Both the position numbers and the translations under genes were made by a program. This document shows, piece after piece, positions 39,720-50,491 of a stretch of 64,000 nt of DNA. The stretch is from NCBI RefSeq assembly GCF_006715005.1, contig NZ_VFMJ01000001.1:558001-622000 (forward strand), in the 5' to 3' direction. The notes beneath the pieces were generated by a model that worked only from the letters and a program-made list of their open reading frames with translations, searched no databases and had not been told where the DNA came from. How positions within the stretch are numbered: position 1 is the stretch's first letter; every line of letters starts with the position of its first letter. Origin of the DNA: Serratia marcescens (GTDB lineage: Bacteria; Pseudomonadota; Gammaproteobacteria; Enterobacterales; Enterobacteriaceae).

Positions 39720-41153
39720 TTACAGCAGGAACAGGGTGGCGAGGCCGAGGAAGATGAAAAAGCCGCCGGTGTCGGTCAGCGCGGTGATGAGCACGCTCGA
39801 GCCGACCGCCGGATCGCGGCCCAGTTTGAGCATGGTCATCGGGATTACCACGCCCATCAGCGCCGCCAGCAGCAGGTTGAGCAGCATCGCCAGCGTCATC
39901 ACGCCGCCCATCGCCGCGTCGCCGTACAGCAGCCAGGTGATCACGCCCATGATGCCGCCCCACACCACGCCGTTGATGATGGCGACGCCCAGCTCCCTGA
40001 GCATCAGGCGCGAGATGTTGCCGACTTCAATCTGGTGCAGCGCCAGTGCGCGCACAATCATGGTGATGGTTTGGTTGCCGGTGTTGCCGCCGATGCCGGC
40101 GACGATCGGCATCAGCGCCGCCAGCGCCACCAGCTGGGAAATGGTGTGTTCGAACAGGCCAATCACGCGCGAGGCGACGAACGCGGTGCAGAGGTTGATC
40201 GCCAGCCAGGCCCAGCGGGTCTTGACCGCCTTGCTGACCGGGGCGAACACGTCTTCTTCCGGGCTCAAACCGCCCATGCGGCGCAGGTTGGTGTCGCTCT
40301 CTTCGTTGACGGCGTCGACGATCTCTTCGATGGTCAGGCGGCCCATCAGTTTGCCCTTGGCGTCAACCACCGGGGCGCTGATCAGGTCGTAACGTTCGAA
40401 CGCGCCGGCCGCTTCATCGGCCTTGTCTTCGGGCTGAAAGGTGGCGGGATCGCTGTCCATCACGTCGCGCACCGGGATCTCCGGATCGTTCAGCAGCACT
40501 GCGGTCAGCGGCAGCTCGCCCAGCAGGGTGTTTTTGCGGTCGGTGACGAACAGTTTATCGGTGGCGTCGGGAATGGTTTTGCGCATGCGCAAGAAACGAT
40601 GCACCGCGCCGAGCGTGACGTCCGGCCGCACCGTCACCAGTTCGAAATCCATCATCCAGCCGACGCTGTCTTTGGCGTACTGGCTCATCTCGCGCACCTG
40701 GGCGCGCTGCTCCGGTTCCAGCGAGGTCAGCAGCCGGCCCATCAGGTTACGCGGCAGGTATTGCGCCAGATAGGCCTGTTCGTCGACGTCCAGCGTTTTG
40801 ATCGCTTTGAGCAGGTCTTTGTCGCTCATTTCCTCGATCAGGCTGTCCCAGACCGGCTCGGCGACTTCCACCAGCGTCTGGCCGCGCTTGCTGTTGCCCA
40901 CCAGCCGCCACAGCGCCATACGTTCGTCCTGCGGCAGCGCTTCCAGCAGGTCCGCCAGGTCGGCGGCGTGCATATCGTCCAACAGGCCGGTGATTTCCGC
41001 CGTTTGGTTCAGCCGTTCGCTTTGGCTGAGAGCGTGTTCATCGCCTGGCCGGCCGAGAATGCCGTCGACCAATTCCTTATTGTTCAACAGCAGAGTGAGA
41101 ATGCGCTGGCGGTGTTCAGCGACTTTTTTGACGTTATGGGTTGCGGCTGACAT
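39720..41153 (-). CDS. mgtE: Magnesium transporter MgtE
   Basis: The 477-residue channel has a cytosolic N domain (residues 35-155), paired CBS domains (about 160-285; VRDVMDSDPATFQPEDKADE and LISAPVVDAKGKLMGRLTIEEI), a plug helix and five membrane helices (about 310-475). The pore motif PIVAGIGGNTGNQTITMIVR carries the acidic/Asn residues typical of Mg2+ selectivity. The gate closes when cytosolic Mg2+ is high. It is monocistronic, with its own terminator. Confidence 0.94.
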   Translation of the reverse strand: MSAATHNVKKVAEHRQRILTLLLNNKELVDGILGRPGDEHALSQSERLNQTAEITGLLDDMHAADLADLLEALPQDERMALWRLVGNSKRGQTLVEVAEPVWDSLIEEMSDKDLLKAIKTLDVDEQAYLAQYLPRNLMGRLLTSLEPEQRAQVREMSQYAKDSVGWMMDFELVTVRPDVTLGAVHRFLRMRKTIPDATDKLFVTDRKNTLLGELPLTAVLLNDPEIPVRDVMDSDPATFQPEDKADEAAGAFERYDLISAPVVDAKGKLMGRLTIEEIVDAVNEESDTNLRRMGGLSPEEDVFAPVSKAVKTRWAWLAINLCTAFVASRVIGLFEHTISQLVALAALMPIVAGIGGNTGNQTITMIVRALALHQIEVGNISRLMLRELGVAIINGVVWGGIMGVITWLLYGDAAMGGVMTLAMLLNLLLAALMGVVIPMTMLKLGRDPAVGSSVLITALTDTGGFFIFLGLATLFLL

Positions 41154-41256
41154 GGTGTTCCTTAACGGGCGCTCGGCGTTCCTGACGCAGGCTCATTAAA
41201 AGATAGAGCATAGCGGGTGCCGGAGTCATTTTTATGAAACGGACGGGGCGCGGCGG

Positions 41257-41439
41257 TTATTCAGAGGAGGCGTCCTGTTGCGGCGCGCTGACTTCGGCGG
41301 CGTTTTGCGCAGCGGCCTGCTTTTTTTCCTGATGATGAGGCACCGCCACCACGGCGGCGTACAGCAGTCGGCCGACTAAAATGATAAAGCTGATAAACAA
41401 CACTATCTTCGTCATCTGTCCGGTGGTTTTCTTGCGCAT
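41257..41439 (-). CDS. yfgG: Small membrane protein YfgG (DUF2633 family)
   Basis: This 60-residue protein has a basic N-terminus (MRKKTTGQMTKIV), one membrane helix (residues 10-30) and a polar Gln/Ala-rich tail with PHHQEKKQAAAQ. It matches E. coli YfgG (DUF2633), whose deletion affects nickel and cobalt sensitivity. It lies downstream of ppx as in E. coli, but yfgF is absent and a terminator separates it from ppx. Confidence 0.8.
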   Translation of the reverse strand: MRKKTTGQMTKIVLFISFIILVGRLLYAAVVAVPHHQEKKQAAAQNAAEVSAPQQDASSE

Positions 41440-41589
41440 ATATCACCCGGTATGCCGGTGTCCTGTGTTATTCGCTCGAGAATTTGTAACCGGATTTTAG
41501 GCGCTGATGACAAAAGTTGTCCATTTTTTTCCGGCGTGCGGCACGGCGCATTAGGGTTTCGTTTAGGTTGACGGGGCGAAGGCGGAAAG

Positions 41590-41613
41590 AAAAACCCCCT
41601 GTCTGGCAGGGGG
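41590..41613 (-). terminator. Intrinsic terminator of the ppk-ppx operon
   Basis: Minus-strand CCCCCTG/CAGGGGG stem with a 5-base loop followed by TTTTTCTTT, 7 bp after the ppx stop. Confidence 0.88.
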
Positions 41614-41620
41614 CGGGGGA

Positions 41621-43171
41621 TCAGGCGGAGCGCTGTTCGTCTTGCGAGCCTTCTTCGTCTATCAGCAGCTTCCAGCCGACGACGTCGTTCCAGTAGGCCT
41701 GCTCGCGTTCGAAATCCAGCTGCACCAGGTTGTTCTGCGCCAGGTAGCCGGCCGGGAAGCGCAGCGTCCAGTGGTTGTCGTCGGTGGTCAGGCGCAGCGT
41801 TTCCGGCGTGGTGGTCGACTGACGCTGGTTGTTGAGCAGGGTGCTCAGACGCAGCAGCTGGATCAGCGGCAGGTAGTGTTTCTTCTTGAACAGGTTAAGG
41901 CGCGGCAGCTCTTCCAGCTTGATCGCCTTGCGGTGGAAGCGTACCAGCGCCGCCAGCAGCAGCTGCTGTTCCTGGTTGAAGCCAGGCAGGTTGGAGTTTT
42001 GCAGAATGTAGGCCGAATGGCGGTGCATGCCGCTGTGGTTGATGCTCAGCCCCACCTCGTGCAGCATGGCGGCCCATTTCAGCAGGGCCTCCAGCTGCGG
42101 ATGCGCCAGCTTGGTGTTTTGCGCCATCCACTGCGAGTAGAGCAACTCGGTGGTTTCCAGCACTCGTTTGGCCTGCTCGCGGTCGATGTTGTAGTGATCG
42201 GCCAGGCTCTTGGCGGTGCGGCTGCGGATGTCCTGGTGGCGGAAACGGCCTTCCATTTCATACAGCACGCCTTCGCGCAGCGCGCCGTCGGACAGGCGCA
42301 GATCGCGGATCGCCAGCGCATCGAACACGCCGCACAGGATAGCCAGCCCCGGCACGAATACCGATTGGCGGTCTTCCGACAGCCCCGGCAGGCTCAGCGA
42401 GCCGAAGCTTTTGAACTGCAGCACCTGTTCGGTGAGCATTTCCAGACGTTCCAGGGTGATGAGACCGTCTTTTTCTCCCATCGCCACCAGCACTTCGTGG
42501 GCGGCCTTGATGGTGCCCGAGGCGCCCAGCGCATACTGCCAACCTTGAATGCGGTACTGCCAGGCCAGCGTTTCCAGCTTCTGCGCCGCCGCCAGCCGCG
42601 CGCGGCGGAAGTTGTTTTTGCTGATCTCGCCACCCGGGAAGAACAGCTGGGCGAAGCTGACGCAGCCCATGCGGCGGCTTTCCGCCAGCAGCGGCTCGAA
42701 GTCTTCGCCGATCACCAGCTCGGTGGAGCCGCCGCCGATGTCGATCACCAGCTTGCGGCCTTTCTCTGGCTGGGTGTGTTCCACGCCCATGAAGATCAGA
42801 CGCGCTTCTTCCTGACCTGCGATGATTTCGATCGGGTAGGGGATCACTTTGGCGGCGCGCTTGAGGAATACTTCGGCGTTCACCGCCTGGCGCAGGGTGT
42901 GTGTCCCAACGATGGTGACGTTATCCGCCGGGAAGCCCTGCAGCCGTTCGGCAAACAGCGCCAGGCAGGCCAGGCCGCGTTCTATTGCCTCTTCACTGAG
43001 TACGTTGTTGCTGTCCAATCCGTCGGCGAGATGCACCCGTTGTTTTAAACGGCCCAATACCTGTAAGGCGCCGTTGACGACGCGGGCGATCACCATGTGG
43101 AAACTGTTCGACCCGAGGTCGATGGCGGCGATTTCCTGCGGTTTGTTCGTTGCAGTGTTTTTTAGCGGCAT
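41621..43171 (-). CDS. ppx: Exopolyphosphatase
   Basis: The 516-residue enzyme removes terminal phosphate from polyphosphate and belongs to the Ppx/GppA family of the actin-like ATPase fold. Motifs are [17 protein letters not shown] (phosphate 1), [15 protein letters not shown] (phosphate 2) and a C-terminal HD-like helical domain with [20 protein letters not shown]. The ATG is 10 bp downstream of the ppk stop, so ppk and ppx form an operon that makes and degrades polyphosphate. Confidence 0.95.
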   Translation of the reverse strand: MPLKNTATNKPQEIAAIDLGSNSFHMVIARVVNGALQVLGRLKQRVHLADGLDSNNVLSEEAIERGLACLALFAERLQGFPADNVTIVGTHTLRQAVNAEVFLKRAAKVIPYPIEIIAGQEEARLIFMGVEHTQPEKGRKLVIDIGGGSTELVIGEDFEPLLAESRRMGCVSFAQLFFPGGEISKNNFRRARLAAAQKLETLAWQYRIQGWQYALGASGTIKAAHEVLVAMGEKDGLITLERLEMLTEQVLQFKSFGSLSLPGLSEDRQSVFVPGLAILCGVFDALAIRDLRLSDGALREGVLYEMEGRFRHQDIRSRTAKSLADHYNIDREQAKRVLETTELLYSQWMAQNTKLAHPQLEALLKWAAMLHEVGLSINHSGMHRHSAYILQNSNLPGFNQEQQLLLAALVRFHRKAIKLEELPRLNLFKKKHYLPLIQLLRLSTLLNNQRQSTTTPETLRLTTDDNHWTLRFPAGYLAQNNLVQLDFEREQAYWNDVVGWKLLIDEEGSQDEQRSA

Positions 43172-43181
43172 AGTTGCTGGC

Positions 43182-45245
43182 CTACTGTCCTGGTTGTTCC
43201 AGAGCTTTTAAGTACTCGTAAATAGCCACCTGGGCACGCACTTTGCGACGGTTGCCGCGCGGCACGTACTGGTTGCTCAGTTCTTTATCCACATAACGGG
43301 CCTTGACCGTGTCGCTGAACAGGATCTCCAGAATATCCAGAACGCGCTGTTTCAGCGCCGGATCCAGCAGCGATACCGCCACTTCGATACGGTAATCTAT
43401 GTTGCGGGTCATCCAGTCGGCGGAGGACAGATACACCCGTTTGTCACCTTTATTGTCGAAAACGTAAACCCGATCGTGTTCCAAAAAGCGATCGACGATG
43501 CTGATCACCTGAATATTGTCGCTGATCCCCGGCAGGTTGGGAATCAGGGAACACATGCCCCGCACCAGCAGGCGGATCTTCACGCCAGCGCCGGACGCGG
43601 TATATAACCGATCTACCAGCCCTTTATCCACCAGATTATTTATTTTCAACATAATGCCGGCCTGTTCCCCGGCCTGCGCGTTGGCGATTTCGTTGTCGAT
43701 CAGCTCATACAGCTTCAGGCGCGAGTTCTGCGGCGACACCATCAGGTTGTCGAAGGTGACCGGCCGGTAGGGGTTCTCGATAAAGTTGAATACCCGGCGC
43801 ACCTCGTTGGTGATGCGTGAATCGGCGGTCAACAGCGAATAGTCGGTGTAGATGCGCGCGGTTTTTTCGTTAAAGTTGCCGGTGCCGATATGAGCATAGC
43901 GCACAATGTCATCGCCTTCACGGCGTGAAATCAGGAACAGCTTGGCGTGGATTTTCAGGCCCGGCGCGGAGAAGATCACGTGTACGCCGGCTTCGGTCAG
44001 GCGCTTCGCCCAGTGAATGTTGGCCTCTTCGTCGAAGCGCGCCTGCAGCTCGACCACCACCGTGACCTTTTTACCGTTGTGCGCGGCGTGGATCATCGAT
44101 TCGATGATGCGCGAATCTTTCGCCACTCGGTAGATGTTGATTTTGATCGCCAACACGCTCGGATCGAACGACGCCTGGCGCAGCAGCTCCAGCACGTGCT
44201 CGAAGGTGTGGTACGGGTAGTAGAGCAGCACGTCTTTTTCACGAATGGCGTCGAAGCCGTTGCGGAAACCGTCGAACCAGATGTGGCGCAGGCGCGGCAG
44301 CGGCTTGTTGACCAGGTTGGCTTTGCCGACGTTCGGGAAGCTGATGAAATCTTTAAAGTTGTGGTAGCGGCCGCCGGCGATCACCGAATCGTAGTTGGAG
44401 ATGCCCAGCTTGCCGCGCAGCAGCTCCACCATTTCGTTCGGCATGTCACGCTGATACACGAAGCGCACCGGCTCGGCGGTCAGGCGCTGTTTCAGGCTGG
44501 AGGACATCAGTTCCAGCAGGCTGGATTCCATTTCGGTGACCAGATCGTACTCCGCGTCGCGGGTCATTTTCATCGAGTAGGCGTTGAGCGCGTCGTAGTC
44601 GAAGAAGCCCTTGAAGATATCGTCCAGGCAGTAACGCAGAATGTTGTCCAGCAGGATCATCGGCTTACGGCGGCGCGGCGCTTCCGGCGGCAGATTGACG
44701 AAGCGCGGCACCTTGTCGGACGGGATCTCCAGCAGCGCATAGTCGATGCGCGCGCCGCGGATGATCTCCACCGCCAGATAGGTGTAATCGTCTTTCAGGA
44801 ACTGCACCAGGTTGGTGTCGTGGTTGATCAGGATCGGTGTGATGTGCTGGCGCAGATGCTGTTTGAAATATTGCCGCAGCCAGATTTGCTGGTTCTCGGA
44901 CACCTGGCGCTCGTTGATCAGGAAGATCTGGTTACGCGCCATTTCCAGCAGCAGATCGTTGTACAGGCCGTCGAACTCCTGATCGGTTTTCAGCACCTTG
45001 GCCTGGATCTTTTTCAGCAAATGGCGCGAGGAACCGGCGGAGCCTTGCTCTTCGCTGATCAGGATGCGCCGTTTGAGATCGGCGAAGCGGACCTTATAGA
45101 ACTCGTCGAGGTTGTTGGAGTAAATGCCCAGAAAACGCATACGTTCAATCAGGGGATTGCTCTTATCTGCGGCTTCCTGCAACACACGTTCATTAAAGGA
45201 TAACCAGCTTAGTTCTTTTTCGATGTAGAGCTTTTCCTGACCCAT
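43182..45245 (-). CDS. ppk: Polyphosphate kinase 1
   Basis: The 687-residue membrane-associated enzyme reversibly transfers the ATP gamma-phosphate to polyphosphate. The phosphorylated histidine is His433 in [10 protein letters not shown] (E. coli His435); [18 protein letters not shown] and [15 protein letters not shown] are further active-site blocks. ATG 45245 (MGQEKLY) is chosen because GGAG sits 6 bases upstream and the family starts there; GTG at 45251 is less likely. The gene is divergent from a Pho-box-controlled pstCAB. Confidence 0.96.
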   Translation of the reverse strand: MGQEKLYIEKELSWLSFNERVLQEAADKSNPLIERMRFLGIYSNNLDEFYKVRFADLKRRILISEEQGSAGSSRHLLKKIQAKVLKTDQEFDGLYNDLLLEMARNQIFLINERQVSENQQIWLRQYFKQHLRQHITPILINHDTNLVQFLKDDYTYLAVEIIRGARIDYALLEIPSDKVPRFVNLPPEAPRRRKPMILLDNILRYCLDDIFKGFFDYDALNAYSMKMTRDAEYDLVTEMESSLLELMSSSLKQRLTAEPVRFVYQRDMPNEMVELLRGKLGISNYDSVIAGGRYHNFKDFISFPNVGKANLVNKPLPRLRHIWFDGFRNGFDAIREKDVLLYYPYHTFEHVLELLRQASFDPSVLAIKINIYRVAKDSRIIESMIHAAHNGKKVTVVVELQARFDEEANIHWAKRLTEAGVHVIFSAPGLKIHAKLFLISRREGDDIVRYAHIGTGNFNEKTARIYTDYSLLTADSRITNEVRRVFNFIENPYRPVTFDNLMVSPQNSRLKLYELIDNEIANAQAGEQAGIMLKINNLVDKGLVDRLYTASGAGVKIRLLVRGMCSLIPNLPGISDNIQVISIVDRFLEHDRVYVFDNKGDKRVYLSSADWMTRNIDYRIEVAVSLLDPALKQRVLDILEILFSDTVKARYVDKELSNQYVPRGNRRKVRAQVAIYEYLKALEQPGQ

Positions 45246-45463
45246 TGCCACTCCAGTTCAAATTTAGAATAGGATCCGGGACGCAGCGCCCGGATGCCGC
45301 TCTAGTGTCCTTCATCATTATTGCGAGAGATTGACAGGAAAGTCCAACATATCCACTGCGTTGGCGCGCGGCGTTTTTCGGCGGCAATAAATTTTCGCCG
45401 AGGCGGGATGTTCGGCAGTGAAGTGATTAGCATGAAATGACGGTTAGCAGGCTTATTTTTGGC

Positions 45464-45492
45464 ATTATAAAGCGTGTTTGTGGTCATTTTTC
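45464..45492 (-). promoter_or_regulatory. Candidate ppk promoter
   Basis: A perfect TATAAT lies on the minus strand at 45469-45464, with TGAAAA at 45492-45487 spaced 17 bp as a weak -35. The leader to the ppk ATG would be about 210 nt. The 396-bp ppk-pstC gap (45246-45641) otherwise holds only this, the Pho box and AT-rich sequence; no gene was seen. Confidence 0.45.
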
Positions 45493-45556
45493 AGCAATAT
45501 ATCAACTTCATATTGTCTGTTTGTAGCGTAAAAAACCTGGGTTAGGGTGGGTAACT

Positions 45557-45588
45557 TTGTCATGCAAACGTCATAAAACTGACATAAG
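45557..45588 (+). promoter_or_regulatory. Pho box (PhoB sites) of pstCAB
   Basis: Three 11-bp-spaced repeats TTGTCATGCAA, ACGTCATAAAA and CTGACATAAGA match the PhoB direct-repeat pattern (TGTCA with an AT-rich spacer). A TTATCT hexamer at 45597-45602 is suitably placed for the -10. This indicates induction by phosphate starvation. Confidence 0.75.
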
Positions 45589-45641
45589 ATGCCCGGTTAT
45601 CTTACGGCGCAAGCCCGATTACATCAGCGACAGCGAGACAC

Positions 45642-47813
45642 ATGACTCAGACGACGGCAAATCAACATCCCCGAGATCGCCTGCGCGGGCGCATCGACCG
45701 TGGCGTGCAGGCGGCAGTGACCGCCAGCGGGCTGATGGTGCTGATGACGTTGATGCTGATCTTCGTTTATCTGCTGTTTGCAGTGCTGCCGCTGTTCAAA
45801 CCGGCCTCGCTCGGCCAGGCGCAGCCGCTGCCGATCGCGGTGTCGGCCCCGGCGCTGGCGTTGGGCATGGACGTGCAGCAGCGCGTCGGTTACCGCATCG
45901 ACGCGCAGGGCGCGGGGCAATTTTATCGCCTGACGCCGGCGCCGAACGGCCAGCCACAGACGCCGCTGGCACAGCAGACGCTGCTGGCCAAACCGGCACT
46001 GCTCGCGCAGGCCGCCGGAGAGCGCGATCTGTTCGCACTGGCGCAGGCCGATGGCCGGCTGGTGGTGGCGCGCGCGGATTTCGCCACGGCGGAAAACGGC
46101 CGGCCGCAGTGGCTGTTCCCGCTTGGGCAACAGCCGTTGGCGCTGGAGCCGCAGCGCAAGCCGCTGAAGCTGCTGTCGCTGGCGGATGCGCATCGCGGGC
46201 AGTATCTGCTGGCCGGGGTGACCGACGATCGGCGGCTGGTGTTCGGCCGTTTCAGCCCTGACCGGCCGCCGCAGTTCAGCGAGCGGCCGCTGGAGCACGA
46301 CGCAGAACAACTGGTGCTGACGCCAGATGGCCGGCAGCTTTACCTGCTGACCGGCAACCGGCTGGCGCGTTATGAAATCGACGGCGCACAGCTGCAACTG
46401 CGTGAAACGCGTACCCTTGGCGAACACGCCCCGTATCAGATGACGGCGCTGCCCGGCGGCAGCGCGCTGCTGATCAAGGGCGCCGACGGCAATCTGCGCG
46501 AGTGGTTCGAAGTAGAAAAAGAGCAGCGCTGGCGCCTGACGCCGGTGCAGCATTTCGACCACGGCGCTGACGGGCAAGAGCTGACGGTGGCGGAGCCCTA
46601 TCGCCGGGTGTTCGCCACCCTACGGCCCGATGGTGGCTTCTCGTTATTCTCCACTATTCAACCGCAGCCGCTGCTGAATACCCGTTTGGGCGCCGAGGTG
46701 CGGCAGATGGCGTTCGCGCCGCGCGGCGATGGTCTGCTGCTGGAGAGTGCACAGGGCTGGCAGCGCTATGCGCTCGACAACCCGTATCCGGACGTTACCT
46801 GGCGTTCGCTGTGGGGCAAGGTGTGGTATGAAAACTACCCGCAGCCGGCCTACGTCTGGCAGTCCACCTCTGGTGAAGACAGCTACCAACCCAAATTCAG
46901 CCTGATGCCGGTGATCTTCGGCACCTTCAAGGCGGCGGCTTACGCGATGCTGTTCGCCATTCCCTTGGCCTTGGCCGGCGCCATCTATACCGCTTACTTT
47001 ATGACGCCGGGGCTACGGCGGGTGATCAAACCGGCTATCGAAGTGATGGGCGCGCTGCCGACGGTGGTGATCGGGCTGGTGGCCGGCATTTGGCTGGCGC
47101 CGATCATCGAGCAGTATCTGTTGGCGGTGCTGGCGTTGCCGCTGTTGCTGGCGGCGGCGGTGCTGCTGTGCGGCGCGTTGACCCATCGCTTTATGCCGCG
47201 CTGCCGGCCGGGCGTCGATCTGCTGTTGCTGTTGCCGCTGCTGGCGTTGACGGTGTGGCTGGCGCTCAGCCTGGGGCCGCGGCTGGAAGTGGTGCTGTTC
47301 GGTGAGCCGCTGCATTTCTGGCTGGGGGATAATTACGACCAGCGCAATGCGCTGGTGGTGGGCGTGGCGATGGGCTTCGCGCTGGTGCCGATCATCTTCT
47401 CGCTGGCGGAGGACGCGCTGTTCAGCGTGCCGGCCACCCTGAGTCAGGGTTCGTTGGCGCTGGGCGCCACCCAATGGCAGACGGTGGTCAAGGTGTTGCT
47501 GCCTTCCGCCAGCGCCGGCATTTTCTCCGCGCTGATGATCGGCTTTGGCCGTGCGGTGGGGGAAACCATGATCGTGCTGATGGCCACCGGCAACACGCCG
47601 ATTATCGACGGCAGCCTGTTCCAGGGGCTGCGGGCGCTGGCGGCCAACATCGCCATTGAAATGCCGGAGGCGGTCTCCGGCAGCAGCCATTACCGCGTGC
47701 TGTTCTTGACCGCACTGGTGCTGTTTGTCTTCACCTTCGTGTTCAACACGCTGGCGGAGGCGGTGCGCCTGCGGCTGCGCAAGCGTTACACGCCGAATCA
47801 GGAGGCGCCATGA
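45642..47813 (+). CDS. pstC: Phosphate ABC transporter permease, long PstC type
   Basis: This 723-residue permease (usual PstC is about 320) has helix 1 (about residues 27-50) and an inserted extracytoplasmic region (about 60-400) rich in beta-propeller-like repeats (AEQLVLTPDGRQLYLLTGN). The permease core is from about 425 on, with GTFKAAAYAMLFAIPLALAG and the EAA loop LSQGSLALGATQWQTVVKVLLP. It resembles the second, PstS-less Pst permeases of Proteobacteria. It overlaps the next gene by 4 bp (ATGA). The role in phosphate import is inferred from PstB and the Pho box. Confidence 0.85.
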   Translation: MTQTTANQHPRDRLRGRIDRGVQAAVTASGLMVLMTLMLIFVYLLFAVLPLFKPASLGQAQPLPIAVSAPALALGMDVQQRVGYRIDAQGAGQFYRLTPAPNGQPQTPLAQQTLLAKPALLAQAAGERDLFALAQADGRLVVARADFATAENGRPQWLFPLGQQPLALEPQRKPLKLLSLADAHRGQYLLAGVTDDRRLVFGRFSPDRPPQFSERPLEHDAEQLVLTPDGRQLYLLTGNRLARYEIDGAQLQLRETRTLGEHAPYQMTALPGGSALLIKGADGNLREWFEVEKEQRWRLTPVQHFDHGADGQELTVAEPYRRVFATLRPDGGFSLFSTIQPQPLLNTRLGAEVRQMAFAPRGDGLLLESAQGWQRYALDNPYPDVTWRSLWGKVWYENYPQPAYVWQSTSGEDSYQPKFSLMPVIFGTFKAAAYAMLFAIPLALAGAIYTAYFMTPGLRRVIKPAIEVMGALPTVVIGLVAGIWLAPIIEQYLLAVLALPLLLAAAVLLCGALTHRFMPRCRPGVDLLLLLPLLALTVWLALSLGPRLEVVLFGEPLHFWLGDNYDQRNALVVGVAMGFALVPIIFSLAEDALFSVPATLSQGSLALGATQWQTVVKVLLPSASAGIFSALMIGFGRAVGETMIVLMATGNTPIIDGSLFQGLRALAANIAIEMPEAVSGSSHYRVLFLTALVLFVFTFVFNTLAEAVRLRLRKRYTPNQEAP

Positions 47814-49459
47814 AGAACTGGGTGAAGAGCGGATCGCCGTGGATATGGCTGACCGCCGGTTCGGTGGCCGTCAGCCTGTTGGCGCTGGTCGGCATTCTGT
47901 TGCTGCTGGCCGGGCAGGGGATGCGCTATTTCTGGCCGAGCCCGGTTTATCAGTTCGAGCTGAATCAGAACGGCGCCGGGGCGGTGACGGTGATCGGCGA
48001 GCTGTATCAACAGCAAAGCATTTCACGTCGCCAGCTGACGGAGGCGGGCGTGGCGCCGCCGGGCGAGGCGCAGAGCGTCGAACGTTATCTGATTAAGGTC
48101 GGCAACCGCGAGCGCGAGGGGCAGGATTTCCGCACGCTGCTGGCCAGCGACATCCGCAGCCAAAGCGCGCCGCGCAGCCTGCTGGTGCTGGAGCGGAACA
48201 GCCACGGCACCGCCTACGGATATCTGGCGGGCATGCTGGAAGACGGGCAACCGCTGACCGGCCGCAATCTGGGGCAGGCGTTGCAGCAGCGGCTGCCGCA
48301 AATCGCTGCGCTCTCGCGCCAGGCGCACGACATCCAATTCCGCGATATGGCGCGCATTAATCAGCAGTTTGACGCGCTGCGGCTGCGGGAAAAGCGCCTG
48401 CAGCGCGACGCTAAGCTGGACGCCCGCGCGCAGGACGCCATCAAGGCCGAGCGGCTGGCGTTGCAGCGGCAATACCAGCTGCTGTCCGAACGCCTGGCGG
48501 GGCTGAATCGCGATCGCCAGCGCGATGCGCTGCTGCTGCGCGACATGCACGGCCAAACGTTGACCATTCCGCTCAGCCAGGTGCGCGATGCCTGGTACCC
48601 GAACGCCATGAGCACCACCGAGAAACTGACGCACTGGGGCGAGCAGGTGAAGAAGTTCCTCACCGACAGCCCGCGCGAGGCGAATACCGAAGGCGGGGTG
48701 TTCCCGGCCATTTTCGGCACGGTGTTGATGGTGATCCTGATGTCGATCGTGGTGATGCCGTTTGGCGTGATTGCGGCGGTGTACCTGCACGAGTATGCCG
48801 GCAACAATCTGCTGACGCGGGTGATCCGCATTGCGGTGGTCAACCTGGCCGGCGTGCCCTCGATCGTCTACGGCGTCTTCGGCCTCGGCTTTTTCGTTTA
48901 TATGATAGGCGGCACGCTCGACCAGCTGTTCTACCCTGAATCCCTGCCTAACCCGACCTTCGGCACGCCTGGCGTGCTGTGGGCGGCGCTGACGCTGGCG
49001 CTGCTGACGCTGCCGGTGGTGATCGTCGCCACCGAGGAAGGGCTGTCGCGCATTCCCACTTCGCTGCGGCAGGGCTCGATGGCGCTGGGCGCCAGCCGGG
49101 CCGAGACGCTGTGGCGCATCGTGCTGCCGATGGCTGCGCCGGCGATGATGACCGGCCTGATCCTGGCGGTGGCGCGCGCCGCCGGGGAGACCGCGCCGCT
49201 GATGCTGGTGGGGGTAGTGAAATCGGTGCCGGTGCTGCCGGTGGACGAGATTTTCCCGTATCTGCACCTGGAACGGAAGTTTATGCATTTGAGCTTCCAG
49301 ATCTACGATATGGCATTCCAGAGCCCGAGCGTAGAGGCGGCCCGGCCGCTGGTGTTCGCCACCGCCTTCCTGCTGGTGACGATCGTGGTGAGTTTGAATC
49401 TGGCGGCGATGGGTATCCGCCATTCGTTGAGGGAGCGGTACCGAGCATGGTCGCAGTAA
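47810..49459 (+). CDS. pstA: Phosphate ABC transporter permease, long PstA type
   Basis: This 549-residue protein has an N-terminal membrane helix (about 12-38), a soluble insertion (about 40-290) with a coiled-coil stretch (residues about 180-235, [20 protein letters not shown]) and the permease core (about 300-545). The core contains [41 protein letters not shown] and the EAA loop [22 protein letters not shown]. It is a partner of the long PstC; extra-long permeases on both sides may replace the missing binding protein's docking surface. Translation is coupled to pstC. Confidence 0.87.
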   Translation: MKNWVKSGSPWIWLTAGSVAVSLLALVGILLLLAGQGMRYFWPSPVYQFELNQNGAGAVTVIGELYQQQSISRRQLTEAGVAPPGEAQSVERYLIKVGNREREGQDFRTLLASDIRSQSAPRSLLVLERNSHGTAYGYLAGMLEDGQPLTGRNLGQALQQRLPQIAALSRQAHDIQFRDMARINQQFDALRLREKRLQRDAKLDARAQDAIKAERLALQRQYQLLSERLAGLNRDRQRDALLLRDMHGQTLTIPLSQVRDAWYPNAMSTTEKLTHWGEQVKKFLTDSPREANTEGGVFPAIFGTVLMVILMSIVVMPFGVIAAVYLHEYAGNNLLTRVIRIAVVNLAGVPSIVYGVFGLGFFVYMIGGTLDQLFYPESLPNPTFGTPGVLWAALTLALLTLPVVIVATEEGLSRIPTSLRQGSMALGASRAETLWRIVLPMAAPAMMTGLILAVARAAGETAPLMLVGVVKSVPVLPVDEIFPYLHLERKFMHLSFQIYDMAFQSPSVEAARPLVFATAFLLVTIVVSLNLAAMGIRHSLRERYRAWSQ

Positions 49460-49487
49460 CAATGACGCTATTTTTGGGGAGTGCGTA

Positions 49488-50300
49488 ATGGGTTTGATGA
49501 CGCCAGGCAGTTTGCCCCGGCTGGATGTCCAGCATCTCGACGATGAACAGACCGCGCTGGCGGTCAACGGCCTGAACCTGTTTTATGGCGACAAACAGGT
49601 GCTGCATGATATTTCGCTGCGCATTCCGAAACACCGGGTGACGGCCCTGATCGGCCCTTCGGGCTGCGGTAAATCGACGCTGCTGCGCTGTTTCAACCGC
49701 ATGAACGATCTGGTGGACAACTGCCGCATCGAGGGCGATCTGCAGCTGAACGGCGCGGCGATCTCCGGCGCGCAGATCGACGTGGCGGCGCTGCGGCGGC
49801 GGGTGGGCATGGTGTTCCAGCGGCCGAACCCGTTCCCGAAATCGATCTATGAAAACGTGGTGTACGGCCTGCGGCTGCAGGGCGTGCGCGACCGGCGTTT
49901 GCTGGATGAAGCGGTGGAGCGTTCGCTGCGCGCCGCCGCTCTGTGGCATGAGGTGAAGGACCGGCTGCGCGAAAATGCGTTCCGCTTGTCCAGCGGCCAG
50001 CAGCAGCGCCTGGTGATCGCGCGCGCCATCGCCATCGAACCGGAAGTATTGCTGCTCGACGAGCCGACCTCGGCGCTCGATCCGATTTCCACGCTGACCA
50101 TCGAAGAGCTGATTTCCGCGCTGAAGCAGCGTTACAGCGTGGTGCTGGTGACGCACAACATGCAGCAGGCGGCGCGCGTCTCCGACTACACCGCCTTTAT
50201 TCATCAGGGCCGGCTGGTGGAGTACAACGACACCGACGCCATTTTCACGTCGCCGCGCCAGCGCCGCACCGAGGATTATATTACCGGGCGGTATGGGTGA
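49488..50300 (+). CDS. pstB: Phosphate ABC transporter ATPase PstB
   Basis: The 270-residue ATPase has Walker [10 protein letters not shown] (residues 56-64), the PstB-typical [19 protein letters not shown], a signature LSSGQQQRL and Walker [19 protein letters not shown] lies 7 bases before the ATG. PstB-specific motifs (RPNPFP, NDLVD) give the phosphate assignment for the whole set. The operon ends here with a terminator; there is no phoU and no pstS. Confidence 0.93.
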   Translation: MGLMTPGSLPRLDVQHLDDEQTALAVNGLNLFYGDKQVLHDISLRIPKHRVTALIGPSGCGKSTLLRCFNRMNDLVDNCRIEGDLQLNGAAISGAQIDVAALRRRVGMVFQRPNPFPKSIYENVVYGLRLQGVRDRRLLDEAVERSLRAAALWHEVKDRLRENAFRLSSGQQQRLVIARAIAIEPEVLLLDEPTSALDPISTLTIEELISALKQRYSVVLVTHNMQQAARVSDYTAFIHQGRLVEYNDTDAIFTSPRQRRTEDYITGRYG

Positions 50301-50306
50301 GTTCTG

Positions 50307-50333
50307 GGGGGCGTTGCATACGGCGCCCCTTTT
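50307..50333 (+). terminator. Intrinsic terminator of pstCAB
   Basis: GGGGCG/CGCCCC stem with a 10-base loop followed by TTTTCCC, 7 bp after pstB. Confidence 0.75.
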
Positions 50334-50404
50334 CCCGTCTTTGTGTTTCCTCCGATTATTCTCGCTAACACGCCAAGCACGTCTTTTCACTGGCTACATT
50401 AATA

Positions 50405-50451
50405 AAAATAATTCTCATTTGCATGGACGGAGCCAGCGAATTGTTTATAAT
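50405..50451 (+). promoter_or_regulatory. cdiBA promoter with Fur-box-like element
   Basis: A perfect TATAAT lies at 50446-50451. Just upstream, AAATAATTCTCATTTGCAT (50405-50423) resembles a Fur box and would overlap the -35 region. Iron repression of two-partner secretion genes is known for the Serratia ShlBA hemolysin; whether it applies here is inference. Confidence 0.45.
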
Positions 50452-50491
50452 TCGCCAATCTGTGTAAATCAGTGTAAATGGATGTGTTTGA

